Part shown: positions 46,574 to 58,891 of the stretch, piece after piece
Layout: every line of letters begins with the position of its first letter
Position numbering within the stretch: position 1 is the first letter of the stretch
Assembly (NCBI RefSeq): GCF_000003195.3
Contig: NC_012870.2
Span: 15,430,501-15,494,500 of the forward strand
From: Sorghum bicolor
Taxonomy: Eukaryota; Streptophyta; Magnoliopsida; Poales; Poaceae
Reading direction: 5' to 3'
DNA length: 64,000 bases
The notes under the pieces: generated by a model
What the model was told of the DNA's origin: nothing
Seen by the model: the letters and a program-made list of their open reading frames with translations, nothing else
Database searches by the model: none
Translations under genes and position numbers: made by a program

Positions 46574-49500
46574 ATGGGTGCTGCTACTGTCACAAAGTCC
46601 TCTCCTGCTGTTTGCTCCATGGCTGTTGCCGCCGTTGCCTTCATGGCGGCGGCGGCGGCGGTGGCTTCGCTCATCGCGGTGCCGGCTGCAGCGGCGGCGT
46701 CGCCGGTGCCGGCGATCTACGTGTTGGGGGACTCCCTGGCGGACGTCGGGAACAACAACCACCTGGTGACGCTGCTCAAGGCGGACTTCCCGCACAACGG
46801 CATCGACTACCCGGGGAAGAAGGCCACCGGACGCTTCAGCAACGGCAAGAACTCCGTCGACTTCCTCGGTGCGTGCTATCTAGCTAGTACATACGCTGCC
46901 TGCTATTCCGATACATTTCGTTCTCGATCGGCCGCGATTGACGAATATTCATCTGCATATATATGCAATCGAAATAGAATGAAATTGGTGGATTTCTGAT
47001 GATCCATCAGCTTCTTTCTTTCGCACTCCCACCACACGACATTGATTAGTATTGTTTGGAACTTACTTAATTTGTATCATATCAGTCCCAGGCCAGTGGT
47101 AGGCTCATCACTCATAAGGTGTGATCAGCTCGATCGATCACACTGTTACTGCATCTACGACATTTCTATACTATTTATTCTTTTTAATACTGAGAGGTAC
47201 TGCATTCACTATTCTATTTGAAGCTACTACTACGTCACAAGATTAATAAGTCAGCCTAAACTAAACCGTTAAACCTCGTCAAACAACATGCGCCCAATAT
47301 ATGTCAGCACAGTACATTATGTTATTGTGTGAAAAAGATAAAATATCTAACATACTTTATCTAAGCATAACTACATATATATGAATGCGGTAGGCAATGG
47401 CAGCACGCTATTCATACTCTGTTCTAGTTGCCGGGGCGAGAAATATCTTCTGTGATATGTCAATTGTCATGAGCATTCTAATGATTCTATTAGGTATAAT
47501 ATCACATTATCGTACTGTGTGCTTTGTAATTTAGTGCGCGCATATTCTTTTTCTCTCTTGTTTTCAAAAGTATTATTACTTTTGTTAATTTGTTTTAATT
47601 TTTCGCGTTGATTATATTGACCCAAATAAAGAGTCAAAGAGAGAGTTCGCATCCACAAAAAGAATATTTGTCTTCACTGGAACTTGACTACGGAGGATTT
47701 AATAGTGGGCTATATAAAGATGGAGGAGAATTTCATAGGACTGTCTCGACGTGACAAGCAGTCAAGCACGAACTAGTACTTAGTGCCCAGAATACATTCG
47801 CTTTTCTAAATACATATAGATTTTTTTGTGAACATCTAAATACATAGATTTTGATATACACTTAATTACATATTAATTATATCTAGATACATAATAAAAG
47901 TAATATATATATATAAGTCAAAAGGTCTTATAATTATAATTTGGCTCATAGGGGTAACATGTAGTCTAAATTGAGATAAATAAGGGCACTCACAATGCAG
48001 ACTCTATCATAGAGTCTAAAATTATTTATTACCTCGAACAATGTGGACTTAGAGTCTAAATAAGACTTGGAGTCTTATTTTTTTCTACCTCTTTGTTTAA
48101 TAAATATGCTGCCACATCAGCAAAATACCATAAATAATATGTAATTAATTATCTTGGACTTTGTGATAGAGTCTTGCATTGTGAGTGCCCTAAGGGCACT
48201 CCCAATGCAGAAACTATCGTAGTTTCTACAGACATTAATTAGGATGCCACCTAAGCATTTTGCTGATGCGGCAATGTAGTTATTGAAGAGAGAGAACAAA
48301 AATTATAGAAACTGGGTCTAAATTAGAAATCATGTCACGAGATCGAAGACATGAAGTGATATGATTGGTTGAGAATGGAGAAAGAATGAATGTGATTGGA
48401 AAAAAAATTATTGTATAGAAACTATCATTAGGGCCATAGTTTCTATACACAGTGGCTATAGAAATTAATAAGTATAGAAACAACATGTAAACATAAACAT
48501 AATCACTTTTGCATAATACTAAACGTCTAAATCTGGATAAATAATTAATGCAAACATCATTTTTCTTGCAAGACATTTTTTATGGAACTGGAGGGGGCTG
48601 GTGCTTTCCCCATCTGAAACAAGTCGCTTAGCGAGCGCAATAGTAATATATGTGTGATATCTCTGGGACCAAGAAAAATCTTCATATTCTTCTAGTTTCC
48701 TTTATTTTTTATTTGGCTTGACATGATTTTCTTTAACTTCTGAAACAAAGCTATACAGAAAAATTGTCTCTTGGTCACCAGTCATCAGTCAGATAATGAG
48801 CCCAATTTGGCATCATTCTGCATTTCACTTTCGCAGCTCAAATAAAATCAGAAAAGAATAGACCAGCGTGTGGCTGCGTTAACGAAATTCTTGCTAAGAG
48901 ATGACCTGTCCGAGTTTGATGTCGACAACTGAATTTCCGACTAGAATTGATTGGTATTGTTTTTTTTCCTTATCCAGTTGCTGAACTGAGCTGTCCTAGT
49001 TTCATGCATTGACTGATCTTTATTAGAAAGCTAAAGTGTTTCGTATCTTGGGGAAAAAAGTTCTAAATTATTGTTGACTATATGCACATAAGTTAACTAA
49101 GTTTGCACATATTCCTTTTCTTTTTCCTCACGTTCCAATATGGTTTGTGAAATTTTGATCCCAAACAGTCTTTCAAAAGCATATTATATTGGTGTTAATT
49201 AGGTCATGTGTGCTGCATATCCATGGCTGATCGATCGGAGGTTTGCACGGTGTCTGTAATAATCAGCATAGTAAAACATGTCATATTTGACATCCTTGCA
49301 GCTGAAAACCTGGGGCTGGCGACCTCGCCGCCGTACCTGGCCTTGTCGTCGAGCAGCAACCCCAACTACGCCAACGGCGTCAACTTCGCTTCCGGTGGCG
49401 CAGGAGTCTCCAACGCCACAAACAAGGTTCGCCAGTCTCTAATCATCATTGCCATTTGTGAAAAAGAAAAGAAAAGATGTCGGACATGCATGAATCATAC

Positions 49501-50247
49501 GATGTTGTGCTGCATGCACAGGACCAATGCATCAGCTTCGACCAGCAGATCGACTACTTGGCGTCGGTGCACGCGTCGCTGGTGCAGAGCCTGGGGCAGG
49601 CGCAGGCCACGGCTCACCTGGCCAAGTCCCTCTTCGCCATCACCATCGGCAGCAACGACATCATCCACTACGCCAAAGCCAACTCCGCCGCCAAGCTGAC
49701 CGCCACCGCCGGCGCCGCCGACCCGTCGCAGCAGTTCGTGGACGAGCTGATCCAGACGCTCACGGGGCAGCTGCAGCGGCTCTACGGCCTGGGCGCGCGC
49801 AAGGTGCTGTTCCTGGGCACGGGGCCCGTGGGGTGCACCCCGTCGCTGCGGGAGCTCAGCCCCGCCAAGGACTGCAGCGCCCTGGCCAACGGCATCTCCG
49901 TGCGCTACAACGCCGCCGCGGCGACCCTCCTCGGCGGCATGGCCGCGCGCTACGCCGACATGCACTACGCGCTCTTCGACTCCTCCGCCGCGCTGCTCCG
50001 GTACATCGACCAGCCGGCGGCGTACGGGTTCACCGAGGCCAAGGCGGCGTGCTGCGGGCTCGGCGACATGAACGCCAAGATCGGGTGCACTCCGCTGAGC
50101 TTCTACTGCGACAACAGGACCAGCCACGTCTTCTGGGACTTCTACCACCCCACGGAGACCACCGCCAGGAAGCTCACCAGCACGGCGTTCGACGGGTCGG
50201 CGCCGCTCATCTTCCCCATGAACATAAGGCAGCTCAGCGCCATATAG
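46574..50247 (+). CDS. GDSL esterase/lipase, array copy 5, with fused exons 3-5
   Basis: A secreted plant GDSL-family hydrolase of 381 residues. Exons: 46574-46868, 49302-49426, 49522-50247. Introns 1 and 2 sit exactly where they do in the other copies; introns 3 and 4 are absent, and the coding sequence runs through both sites (TGQLQRLYGLG and QPAAYGFTE) without extra or lost codons. An Ala-rich signal peptide covers residues 1 to about 42. Block I is the classical GDSLADVGNNN (Ser 54), block II TGRFSNG, block III GSND, and block V DFYHPTE. All catalytic positions are present, so it should be active. Intron 1 is 2.4 kb long and holds two MITEs. Exon 3 is very GC-rich, which also creates long antisense open frames that are not genes. 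A TATAAATA box precedes it. Confidence 0.92.
47984..48190. mobile_element. MITE in intron 1 of GDSL copy 5 (TSD TAA)
   Basis: Ends GGGCACTCACAATGCA and TGCATTGTGAGTGCCC are exact inverted copies, and both carry GACTCTATC or its complement further in. TAA is at 47981-47983 and 48191-48193. The TSD fits a PIF/Harbinger-type MITE. Confidence 0.88.
48194..48480. mobile_element. Second, diverged MITE abutting the first
   Basis: It begins GGGCACTCCCAATGCAG directly after the TAA that ends the first MITE. A relative lies at about 56665-56936, sharing GCATTTTGCTGATG, ATTATAGAAACTGGGTCTAA and GATTGGTTGAGAAT; that copy ends CATTGGGACTGCCC then TAA. The right end here is degraded, so the end point is approximate. 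Confidence 0.65.
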
Positions 50248-51750
50248 ATATATATATAGGCGGCCATACCTAGAATCAGAGTAGTCCTTGTATATGTTGT
50301 GCATCATATATACCGTGGCCTTGGACGTCATAGAAAAAGAACTCAAAGGATATAGCAAACCTCATAGAGGCTTGCATTGGCAATATGCATGTATTATCTC
50401 CAAAGAATGTAATTCTAGATTCAAAGTATATACCAATTATCAAATCTCATAGAAGCTTGCACTGGCAATGCATGTCTAAAGAATGTCATTCTACATTTTT
50501 TTTTTAGAAAAAAGGAGGAGTGTGAAACCCTACTGAAGATTTTATTAAAACGAAAAGACCCTACTCCATATAGATCTTCAAGAGACAGAGAACCGAACAA
50601 TTTTTTTTAAAAAAAATTACACATAATAACCTTCTAGCCATAAGTCTACATTTAGTCCAAGATTATTTGAAAATACCATGTGTGCTCAAGGGGGGCGATG
50701 GGCTGGGCGTGCCGTCATGCCGTGTGTCATCAACCACCGCGGCGTTCCCTGCTACCCCATGCTGAGAGCTAGAGGCCTAGAGCTACCAAGGGGTCAAAGC
50801 AGTGTGGGAGACTTGGGCGTGCTGTCGTGCCATGGTTTAATTTTCCGTCGTGCCATAGTTTGCTATTGTGATAAGGCGTCATCCATAATTTATGGGTTCA
50901 AGAGCATAGGCGAAAGCCATGCTCGGCTTATCGTTGCTATCGACGGACGATGTCCTTAGGCTCCGTTAACCTCCTTGGAGACATTGTTACGCCCTATCCA
51001 CCCATGTAATTGTAGAATATCTCCGGGTGAAAACCTAGCTCCAGTTCTCTGGGGCCAGTGGCGGTGGCACAGTTGAGGTCTCTTTCGGCCAGTGGTGGTG
51101 GCACCATTGATGTCTCTTCCTACTTTGTAGGTGTCGCCGTTGAAGTTCACGTCGGGCTTAACCATAACACTTCTGCACATTCCTTCGTTTGCTTGCACCT
51201 CCTAATTGGGGGCACTAGATGGTTGTAGGTTGATGTCTGCTACTAGTGTCCTAGCTCTGATGTCCTTCAAGATCCTTGTTGCATTTTTCCACCATATGTC
51301 GGGGTTTGTGGGACTATGATACCCTCTCTTGGATCTTCTCATTCTCTAATTGTCTATCCTCCAACACTTAAGGCTTCCTCCCCTCTAGGGGCATAGGTGG
51401 AAGGCGACTGGGTCTTGGATGATCTCCATAGAAGATGTACATGATGACTGTCATCTGTCATCTTAACTTAGTGCCTTACAGTCGCGTGTGGAATGGAGTT
51501 CACCATAGTTTTGCCTGCTAGTACTAAAATGTTCGACAACCATAGTGCTCTCTTTTTCACCCTTTTGCTCTTGTAACTCTAGGTTCAGGACCCAACAATG
51601 TAACTACCATCACCGGCTTTTTCCTGTGGTAATGAAATTTAGGTGGGGATAGTTCATCCATCGGTGACCTTTAAAAAAATTTTATACGGTGCAAGCAGCG
51701 CTGTATTTCACACCCTTGTTATTTCTTTGCTTCACGACTATTGGGAAGTG
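50248..51750. other. 3' flank of GDSL copy 5 and LINE-like tails
   Basis: No gene. At 50497-50640 a T-run followed by AGAAAAAAGGAGGAGTGTG and CCCTACTGAAGATTTTATTAA is a LINE 3' tail on the minus strand. The stretch about 51300-51680 ends in AATGAAATTTAGGTGGG..CTTTAAAAAAA and may be the 3' end of another non-LTR element on plus. The latter is uncertain. Confidence 0.45.
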
Positions 51751-52480
51751 CTGGACTCAAGCCCATCTGAATTTTTGTTTTAGGAATAAGCCCATCTGGA
51801 TGTAGTCTTTATAGACTAAAAGCCCAGTCAAAATTGATCCCATCCTTGTCCACACACGTCTTCTCAGTCTCGTGTGGTTTGTTCGTTCCGACTTCCCGAG
51901 TGGCTTTCGGGTTTCCTCTTCCCTCGTCCAACCAGAGTACCAGACCACCGGAGTCCGGAGGTATCCACCTTCACCGCCGTACCAACGCCCATCGCTGCCT
52001 AAGGTGCGCGACGGGTTTAACTCCCGGGCGCCGAGTTCTCTACAGTTCTACCTCTGCACCACCTCCGACCTGGGTACCAGCTTCCGCCATCGGCTGGGTA
52101 CCATCGGTCCATCGCCATAGGGTAAGGTACTGTTTACGGTTCCAATAGAGTGGTTAACTTTGAGCTTTGAGGATGGGTACTAAACGGCCTAGTATTTCAG
52201 CTTGGATGCAATATAACTCTTCTCCCTAAGAAATCATGGGATGCAATGAACCCACAGTTGAGTATGTGTGGCCGTGTGGCAGCATAGATTTGTTCCTCGT
52301 GTTTTAAATCGAAGGGATGCCGTCATCAAAATAGTTGTTTCTTCTTGAACTGTTCGAAGTTCAGACACAGATATTCTCTGAAACTCACATAATATCAAGG
52401 ATGTCACTTACAACTTGCAAACACCTATTTCACTCCATGATTCAGTATAGCTTGGCTGTTCTCAAGAAACAGACTTTTAA
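51751..52480. other. Anonymous spacer next to the NLR relic
   Basis: No gene is recognised. A 104-codon open frame at 51834-52148 has no family feature. The stretch lies downstream of the minus-strand NLR relic. Confidence 0.4.
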
Positions 52481-52485
52481 TGTCC

Positions 52486-55400
52486 TTATGAGTGTTCTTT
52501 CAAAAAATGTCCTGATGAGTGGAAATGCAGACAACTTAAAGTTTCTTCATGAATGTTGCCTTTCAATACTAAGCTAGTGAGAGAAGGAGCAATCGGTAGT
52601 CTAATCATCTTCTCACAGTTTGTTATAACCAGCTTCTTCATATGAGCTGGCAATTTCTGTGGAAGGACTCTCAATTCATTGCTATCCTTGATTTTCAGCT
52701 CACGAAGAGAAGGGAAATCACTTTCAGCAATGTCATACCACTCCACCCATTTTGGCGTGTCCTGAAACTCTAGTAGCTCCAGAGCTGGGAACCGTTTTGT
52801 GGAGCCCTGGCCATAAAACTCTTGCCCAATTCGCTCTACACCTTCCATATGGATGACTACAAGTTCATGGAGCTGGGGGCCTGGGGCAGTTGGCCAAGAG
52901 CTGGAAGAAACTTGCATTTTTGCTTCCATAGAGTCACCTTGGCCAAACGTTAGAAGGCAGGATCACCCATCCAGCTTGGATATTTGTAGCCACTATACTC
53001 GACTACCTCCAACTCCTCAAGGTTCCTCTGTGGTTTTAAGCTCTCAAATACCTCCTCTTCAAATTCTGGGGTTGATGTTGCATTATTCTGATCAGCAGTG
53101 TGCTCACATTCAGTAGCGTAGAATCCAGCAGACCAATCCAATCTTAGAATTTGCAGGTGTCGTTTACTGATCATGTTTGTTGTCTGAGCATCATTGATGT
53201 TGGTCACTCTGCTGAGCCCTGTAACGGAAAGTTGTCCATGGATATTCACCAAATGGTGTAGTTCAGCAATGTTGCAGTGCCAATTCCCTGTTCCAACACT
53301 ATACCTTGTCAATGTTTTTAGCTTCTTCAGCTCGCCAATTCCTCTTGGCATGCATAGGGGAGACCAGAGATCTAAACTAAGGTGCTGAAGGCTGACCAAC
53401 TTCTGAATGCCTTGTGGAATCTCTCCAAGTATGTTAGTTCTTGCATCCAAAACCTTCAAGCTGTAACTAAAGACCGCAGATAGATTCAGGTAGCTTGGCA
53501 ATTCGTGTTTGAAAAATACTGAGGTATCAAAGCAACTTCCGTTCTCCTATTGACTCAGGCAATGATGTCATTGAACTATGGCTTAAATCCAAGGCTCTCA
53601 GATGTCGAAGACCTTCAGGAAGTGTAATGTTGATATGATGAGAGAACAACTTGGAGAAGCATCTTCTGTTGTTTTTGAAAAGAGAAGAATAGTACCTCTT
53701 GTTATCATCCTAGCATTTATAACTTGAAGTATCCTAATACTTCCATTAACTGGCAAGGTATGCAGGTCCAAATTAGTATGATCCGTAGAACTCACAGCAA
53801 AGGATATGTACCTAACATTACGCGATGCATCATTTAAGTACAGCATGTGTTGATTGTCCAATTTCAGAATGTCTTCACCTGAGACAAATTTGGCCAGATC
53901 AAGGAAAAGGTCATGTATGGTAAAGCAATTGCGTCCTCCATCAATTTGTACTCACTGAACCATAGTTCTCTGCAACAGGTCATCAAAGTATTGATTGCCA
54001 ATATTCTCAAAGTGTCTATGGTTCTGCTTAAGGATGCCCAAAGATATCCAGAGATATACAACATTTTCCTTCATGAAAATGTGCCCCTTTAGGAACAGCG
54101 TGAACAAAATGAAGCACCATTTCAGGTCAATTGGCATTCGGACATAGCTCAATATTAAGGCTGGTAACACAGTATCCTCCCCTGTTGGTAAGTCCCACAG
54201 TTCACTGTCCAATATATCACTCCATTTTTCCTCATTTTCCTCAAAGCGAAGCACGCTTCCAATTGCTTTGACTGCCAATGGCAGGCCTCCACATTTGTGA
54301 ACAATTTTTCTGCCAATTTCTTCAGAGGCTTTTTCTATATTTTGATCTAGGTGACCAAAGGCCATCTGCTTAAATATCTGCCAAGATTCATCAAAAGGTA
54401 AGCAGCCCACATGGTAGGGAGCCATTGTCTGGATGACTGATAACACATTCACATTGCGGGTAGTTACAAGTATTGCCCCTAATTGTGCAGTTGACATTGG
54501 TGATAGCAAGACATCCCAAAGGTCCTTCCTTTCGCTCCACACGTCATCAAGAACAAGTAAAAACTTTCTGCCAGCAACTTGATCCATTAGCATATACTCT
54601 AGCTGGTGCAGTTCTGTTATTTGACAAGGTTTTCTTTTGGTGTCTTAGTAGAGGGTCCCTTGGGTCTTCTTGCTGTTTTTGATTTCGTGTGGAGTTTGTG
54701 TGTCCTCGGTAATCTTCGGTTTACCGGGTTTGTTGGTTCATGTTAAACTCTAATCCTTCTGCTTAATGAAATACATGCCGAGCATGTTCTCGAAAAAAAA
54801 AATTTGCTCACAATGTTTTTAAGATCAAAATTCTCTGATACATGGATCCATCCAATTAGATCAAATTGCTTCGCTATCCTTCGATCATTATAAACTAGTT
54901 GGGCTAGAGTGCCCCATTCCAATGATAGGAAGAATTGATACAATTTTTTCTGCATGAGATCCATCCATTGAGAGCAACATCTTGACTATGTTGTTCTTGT
55001 CATCATCTCTTCTAATGACAGTGGGTTCGTCAACATGTGGGGTAGTTGGCATTGGCAGGAAGTCTTGTTCATCTTCTCTCAATGGTGCATCTGCCTCATC
55101 CAGATGGAGATCATTCCATGCCTTAGTGATCTCCTTAAATCTTTCTAGAATTTTTGTTACCCTGAGAGCCAATTCATCTGGTACTGGAACCACCACAGGG
55201 TCTGTTTCAGGTTCCTAGAGATGAAATACTTTATTAGTGAAAATGGAAACAATTTATTGTTTGTAATCATAACTTTTTCGATATTTTAGTAATTTCAGTA
55301 GTAGTAAGTGCCATTAAAAGTTTCACTGGCCTTAATCTCGTTTGTCTTGCTCACATCTCAAGTAGTTTCTATCCACGATTTGAGTGTTTTGAGTTGAAGG

Positions 55401-55887
55401 TACCATAGAAAATTCTGCTATGTTTTTGTATGTGATTAGACAATCATCTAAATCTTATACAAAAAAGACAATCATCTAAATCAAATGGTTTGATCATTAT
55501 GAAAATAGAAGTGCAGGGAAGGAGAACTGCAAGTACCTCCTTTTTTCCCTTGCTTGCACTTACGTGTACTTCTGTCTTCACCATGACTGTTTGGATTGGA
55601 TCATCCATCATACGACGCAACAGCTCAAACTTGTACTCATCGATAGCATCCTGTGCATCATAGGCAAACTGCTGGAGCTCCCTCAGGCGAAGCCTTCCAG
55701 ACTCATCTCTGATGTTATCCTCATCCATTGCCCCAAGTGTGCGCTGGACAGTTGCCAGTGCCTGCACATCGCTGATTGCAGAAGTTTGCTACTCATCAGA
55801 TTGTGATGACCCAATCGGTGCAGAGACCAAGGAAGCAAGCTTGCTTGCTGTCCACTTGATAACTCCAGATGCAATCAGACCAGCCAT
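52486..55887 (-). pseudogene. CC-NB-ARC-LRR resistance-type gene, broken
   Basis: Two exons of an NLR immune receptor can be read on minus: a coiled-coil exon (55887-55537, starts MAGLIASGVIKW) and an NB-ARC-LRR exon from 55214. Lesions: a TAG stop at codon 33 (55789-55791). The P-loop is deleted: the frame goes from PIIGMG to TLAQLVYND without GVGKT and shifts, near 54910. A 178-bp LINE tail is inserted at 54624-54801. A TGA stop is at 53952-53954. There are frameshifts near 53530 and 52935. The kinase-2 motif FLLVLDDVW and the GGLPLAVKAIGS motif remain; the MHD motif reads IHD. The LRR part stops about 100 codons short of its neighbour. It is a tandem paralogue of the gene at 60768 and shares its exon border. 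Confidence 0.92.
54624..54801 (+). mobile_element. Short non-LTR retroelement tail in the NLR relic
   Basis: On plus, a 178-bp piece ends in AATGAAATACATGCCGAGCATG and an A-run. ATTTG is repeated at 54619-54623 and 54802-54806, which would be a short TSD. It splits the NB-ARC region between the IVSK and MDQVAGRKF positions. A 5'-truncated LINE or a SINE is likely. Confidence 0.7.
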
Positions 55888-56293
55888 CTCTCTTCTGCTC
55901 CTCTCTGCTAACTGGAAAGATTTGAGTTGGTGAAGCTATAAGATGGCTTCCAATCACAAATCACACTTAAAAGCTGGTATAACTCTGAAGTCGGAGTGCG
56001 TTGACTTTGCTCTATGATATAGCAACGCTCTCAAGACAGCTTATTGTTTCTGGTACCATCTCACATGGAGGCTTGTACTTCTTTTGACCACACTTTTGTC
56101 TGTTCTTTTAGTGGCCCAAAGCTGGTTTGCCGGCACACTGAAGGCCCACTTAAATTTTTAGAGAATCTATCGAGTAATGTGTTATATATTTTGGTGATAT
56201 TTCAGCTACAGAGCATTGAACCCATTTTTGCCCTGCGCTTCACATAGGTGGTCCCCACTTTAATTGACATTGCATCACTAATTTTTTCTGTAA
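55888..56293. other. Upstream flank of the NLR relic
   Basis: Sequence 5' of the minus-strand NLR relic, presumably its old promoter. I see no specific site. Confidence 0.4.
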
Positions 56294-56536
56294 GGCCTTG
56301 TTTAGTTCCAAAAATTTTTGGGAAATCGACACTGTAGCATTTTCGTTTGTATTTGACAAATATTATCCAATCATGTACTAACTAGGCTTAAAAGATTCGT
56401 CTCGTCAATTCCGACCAAACTGTGTAATTAGTTTTTATTTTCAACTAAATTTAATACTCCATGCATGCGTCTAATGATTCGATGTGATGGGAAATCTGAA
56501 AAAATTTACAAAATTTTTTGGGAACTAAACAAGGCC
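56294..56536. mobile_element. Tourist-like MITE, third copy (TSD TAA)
   Basis: Ends GGCCTTGTTTAGTTCC and GGGAACTAAACAAGGCC with TAA at 56291-56293 and 56537-56539. The body is close to the copy at 19489 (CGACACTGTAGCATTTTCGT, CATGCATGCGTCTAA). This copy gives the best evidence for the 3-bp TSD of the family. Confidence 0.9.
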
Positions 56537-56664
56537 TAACTAATGAATGTCTGACTCTACTATTCATCTTACAGTAACATTTTTGCCCTGCACTGCGCAT
56601 AGGTGGTCCCCACTAATTTATGTTTGTGTCTGGATACAAGTTCTGGTGGTTCGTTCCTATTGTT

Positions 56665-56936
56665 TCAGAGCAAAACTATCATAGTTTAACGTTGATTATA
56701 GTGTCATCTAAGCATTTTGCTGATGTGGCAAGTTAATTATTGAAGAGAGAATAAAAATTATAGAAACTGGGTCTAAGTTAGAAACCATGTCTACATGAAA
56801 TCCAAAGACATGAAGTATATGATTGGTTGAGAATAAAGAAAGAATGAATGTGATTGGAGAAAAAATTATTCTGTTTCCATCGGGAACATGGTTTCTATAT
56901 ATAGTGTCTATGTAGTTTCTAGCATTGGGACTGCCC
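56665..56936. mobile_element. MITE related to the one at 48194
   Basis: It shares GCATTTTGCTGATG, ATTATAGAAACTGGGTCTAA and GATTGGTTGAGAAT with the MITE in intron 1 of GDSL copy 5. The right end is GCATTGGGACTGCCC followed by TAA; the left end is degraded. Confidence 0.65.
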
Positions 56937-56939
56937 TAA

Positions 56940-58236
56940 GCCACTGTACTTTCTGAACCAGTATTGAGAATTTCAGATAGGCTACATAGGAATTGTATCA
57001 ATATATTCAATTTCATAATATTAAAACTTTGTCTTTTACTATTAATTTTTGAACTGATTGAAGCTACATTGACTGCTATTTCTAAATGAATAATACGACT
57101 GTCTTTGTGGGTTAAAAGTTTATTGCACATGAAATTCGTGTACAAGATAATGTGACAAACTGGATCCTATATGTTGGTTTGAATAGATGAATCAGATCAA
57201 GCAATAAGGGAAATTTCAATAAACAAACATAGTAAAATTTTGGATACTTGAAACATGTTGGTCGACTTCATGAGTAACTTTGGAAATAACAGTAACTTAC
57301 TGTGTCCAGGTACCTCGAGAAAGGTGCATCAAATACAGTCAAAATATTTCAGCTGCTTGAATGGAAAAACAGCTCCCAAGGTTTGCAATCCCTGGATCTC
57401 TGGATGTACAGAACACTTGTACCACTAAACTTGCATTTGCTTGGTGAACTCATCCTGATCATTTTGTTAAAAAAAACTCGTCCTGCACCATCTAGTTATT
57501 GTTCCAAGCCACAATTTTCAATCCTAATAAGTCCAAGATCTACATGTACGAATTTTATCTGTTTTTGTTGGGTTGTTCACCATTTTAGTTTGGAGTTACC
57601 CAAATGCCAAAATCTGAAGCTTTGTTTTTGTCATTCTGATAGTGACAAACTTCTTCGATAATTTCAAGGGATTATTTAAATATCTGTTTTTAATTCATTA
57701 TAGCACTAGTTTTGACAAGTTTCCAGCCTCTAGACCAATGACTTCCCGAGGTCGATGGCAGATTTAGCCCATTGTCAAGGGTGAGGGGTTCTAATGCCGG
57801 ATGTTGAGGGTGTGGACTTCCTATGCTGAAGGATCTTTCATGTTGAGGGCTTCTTGAGCTACATCTAGGGTGAAGCCTTCTTGTGCTTAGCGACTTCTTA
57901 AGCTCGATGTCAAACTTGAGGGCTTCTTGAAAAGAAAACCTAGACCAACCTAGGAGGGACTATGTGGTATTTTTATTAAGAATAAAATAGGCACCTAAGT
58001 TCCATTGGATGAGGCATTGAACCTGGGTGGTCTAGTTATGGTACACACCCCCACCTTGACGAATTGATCTAGCTCAGCTTCCTTCGAGGGCTTCTTGAGT
58101 CTCAGGACCTTCCGAATGGCCTCAAAAACTTCTTAAATTTGTTTTCTTGACATCAAGGACCTCTTGAGTATGAGCACGAGGACTAGGGGCAGGGGCGGAC
58201 TCAGGCGGTCAGGCCTAAGGCCAGTAGGACCATGGC
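56940..58236. other. Anonymous spacer with a possible NLR 3'-flank relic
   Basis: No gene is recognised. The segment at about 57555-57665 (GTGACAAACTTCTTCGATAAT, TCTGTTTTTGTTGGGTTG) resembles 60280-60390 downstream of the intact NLR (GATGACAAACTTCTTCAGGAAT). A stretch at 57780-58110 repeats GAGGGCTTCTTGA. Confidence 0.4.
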
Positions 58237-58891
58237 CAGTAGCGGAGCCAGGAATTACATATAGGGGGGCTAACCAAAAAATCCAACTTGTCAAAACTAA
58301 GCATAATCGGCGACCGCCTAGCTTGATTTATCGACTTGACGTAGGTGCTCGCATTTTCTATATATAATTCCGGTGGTAAACGACACACCCTTAACAGAAA
58401 GATGTTTGAGATGATTTTATAACCAGCTTGAGAGACGCGTCTCTATTTTTCTAAGGTGCTTCTTAGTATTATCTAGTTATGTTTTGTATTCCCTCCATCC
58501 CAAATTATAAATCATTCTAAGAATTTTGGAGAATCAAAGTAGAAAGAATCACAAAGATTTATGCCATCAAAGAGGTATACTGCGAAAATATAATTAATGA
58601 AGAACCTAGTGGTACTTAGTTGATATCATAAGTATTACTATCTTATTATATAAATTTGGTCAAATTTAGGATGCTTGGACTCTCTAAAATTCATAAAATG
58701 ACTTATAATTTAGAATGGAGGGAGTACGATTTTACTATCTAAAGGATACTGATAAGTATATATAAGAAAAATTATTATATTTTTCTCTTAATATAAATAA
58801 AAACCATAAATTTATACCAATAAAAATGTTTGTTGACACATGTTAGGGGGGGGGGCATGGCCCCTGCCAGCCCCCCTTGGCTCCGCCACTG
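58237..58891. mobile_element. hAT-like non-autonomous element with nested Stowaway
   Basis: Ends CAGTAGCGGAGCCAGG and CCTTGGCTCCGCCACTG are inverted copies. The 8-mers ACCATGGC (58229-58236) and ACCGTGGC (58892-58899) differ at one base, which fits the 8-bp hAT TSD. G-runs lie just inside both ends. A Stowaway-like MITE is nested inside it. Confidence 0.8.
58490..58724. mobile_element. Stowaway-like MITE nested in the hAT-like element
   Basis: Ends TTCCCTCCATCCCAAATTAT and ATAATTTAGAATGGAGGGAG, with TA at 58488-58489 and 58725-58726; 235 bp, the same length as the copy at 10647. Confidence 0.88.

Noticed and set aside
49495..50358. 287-codon open frame on the minus strand over the last exon of GDSL copy 5, and a 248-codon frame on plus in another phase
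   Set aside because: Both are shadows of a very GC-rich exon; only the GDSL frame has family motifs and proper splice borders.
51834..52148. 104-codon open frame, possible small gene
   Set aside because: Pro/Ser-rich without domain, promoter or splice evidence; a competing frame overlaps it.
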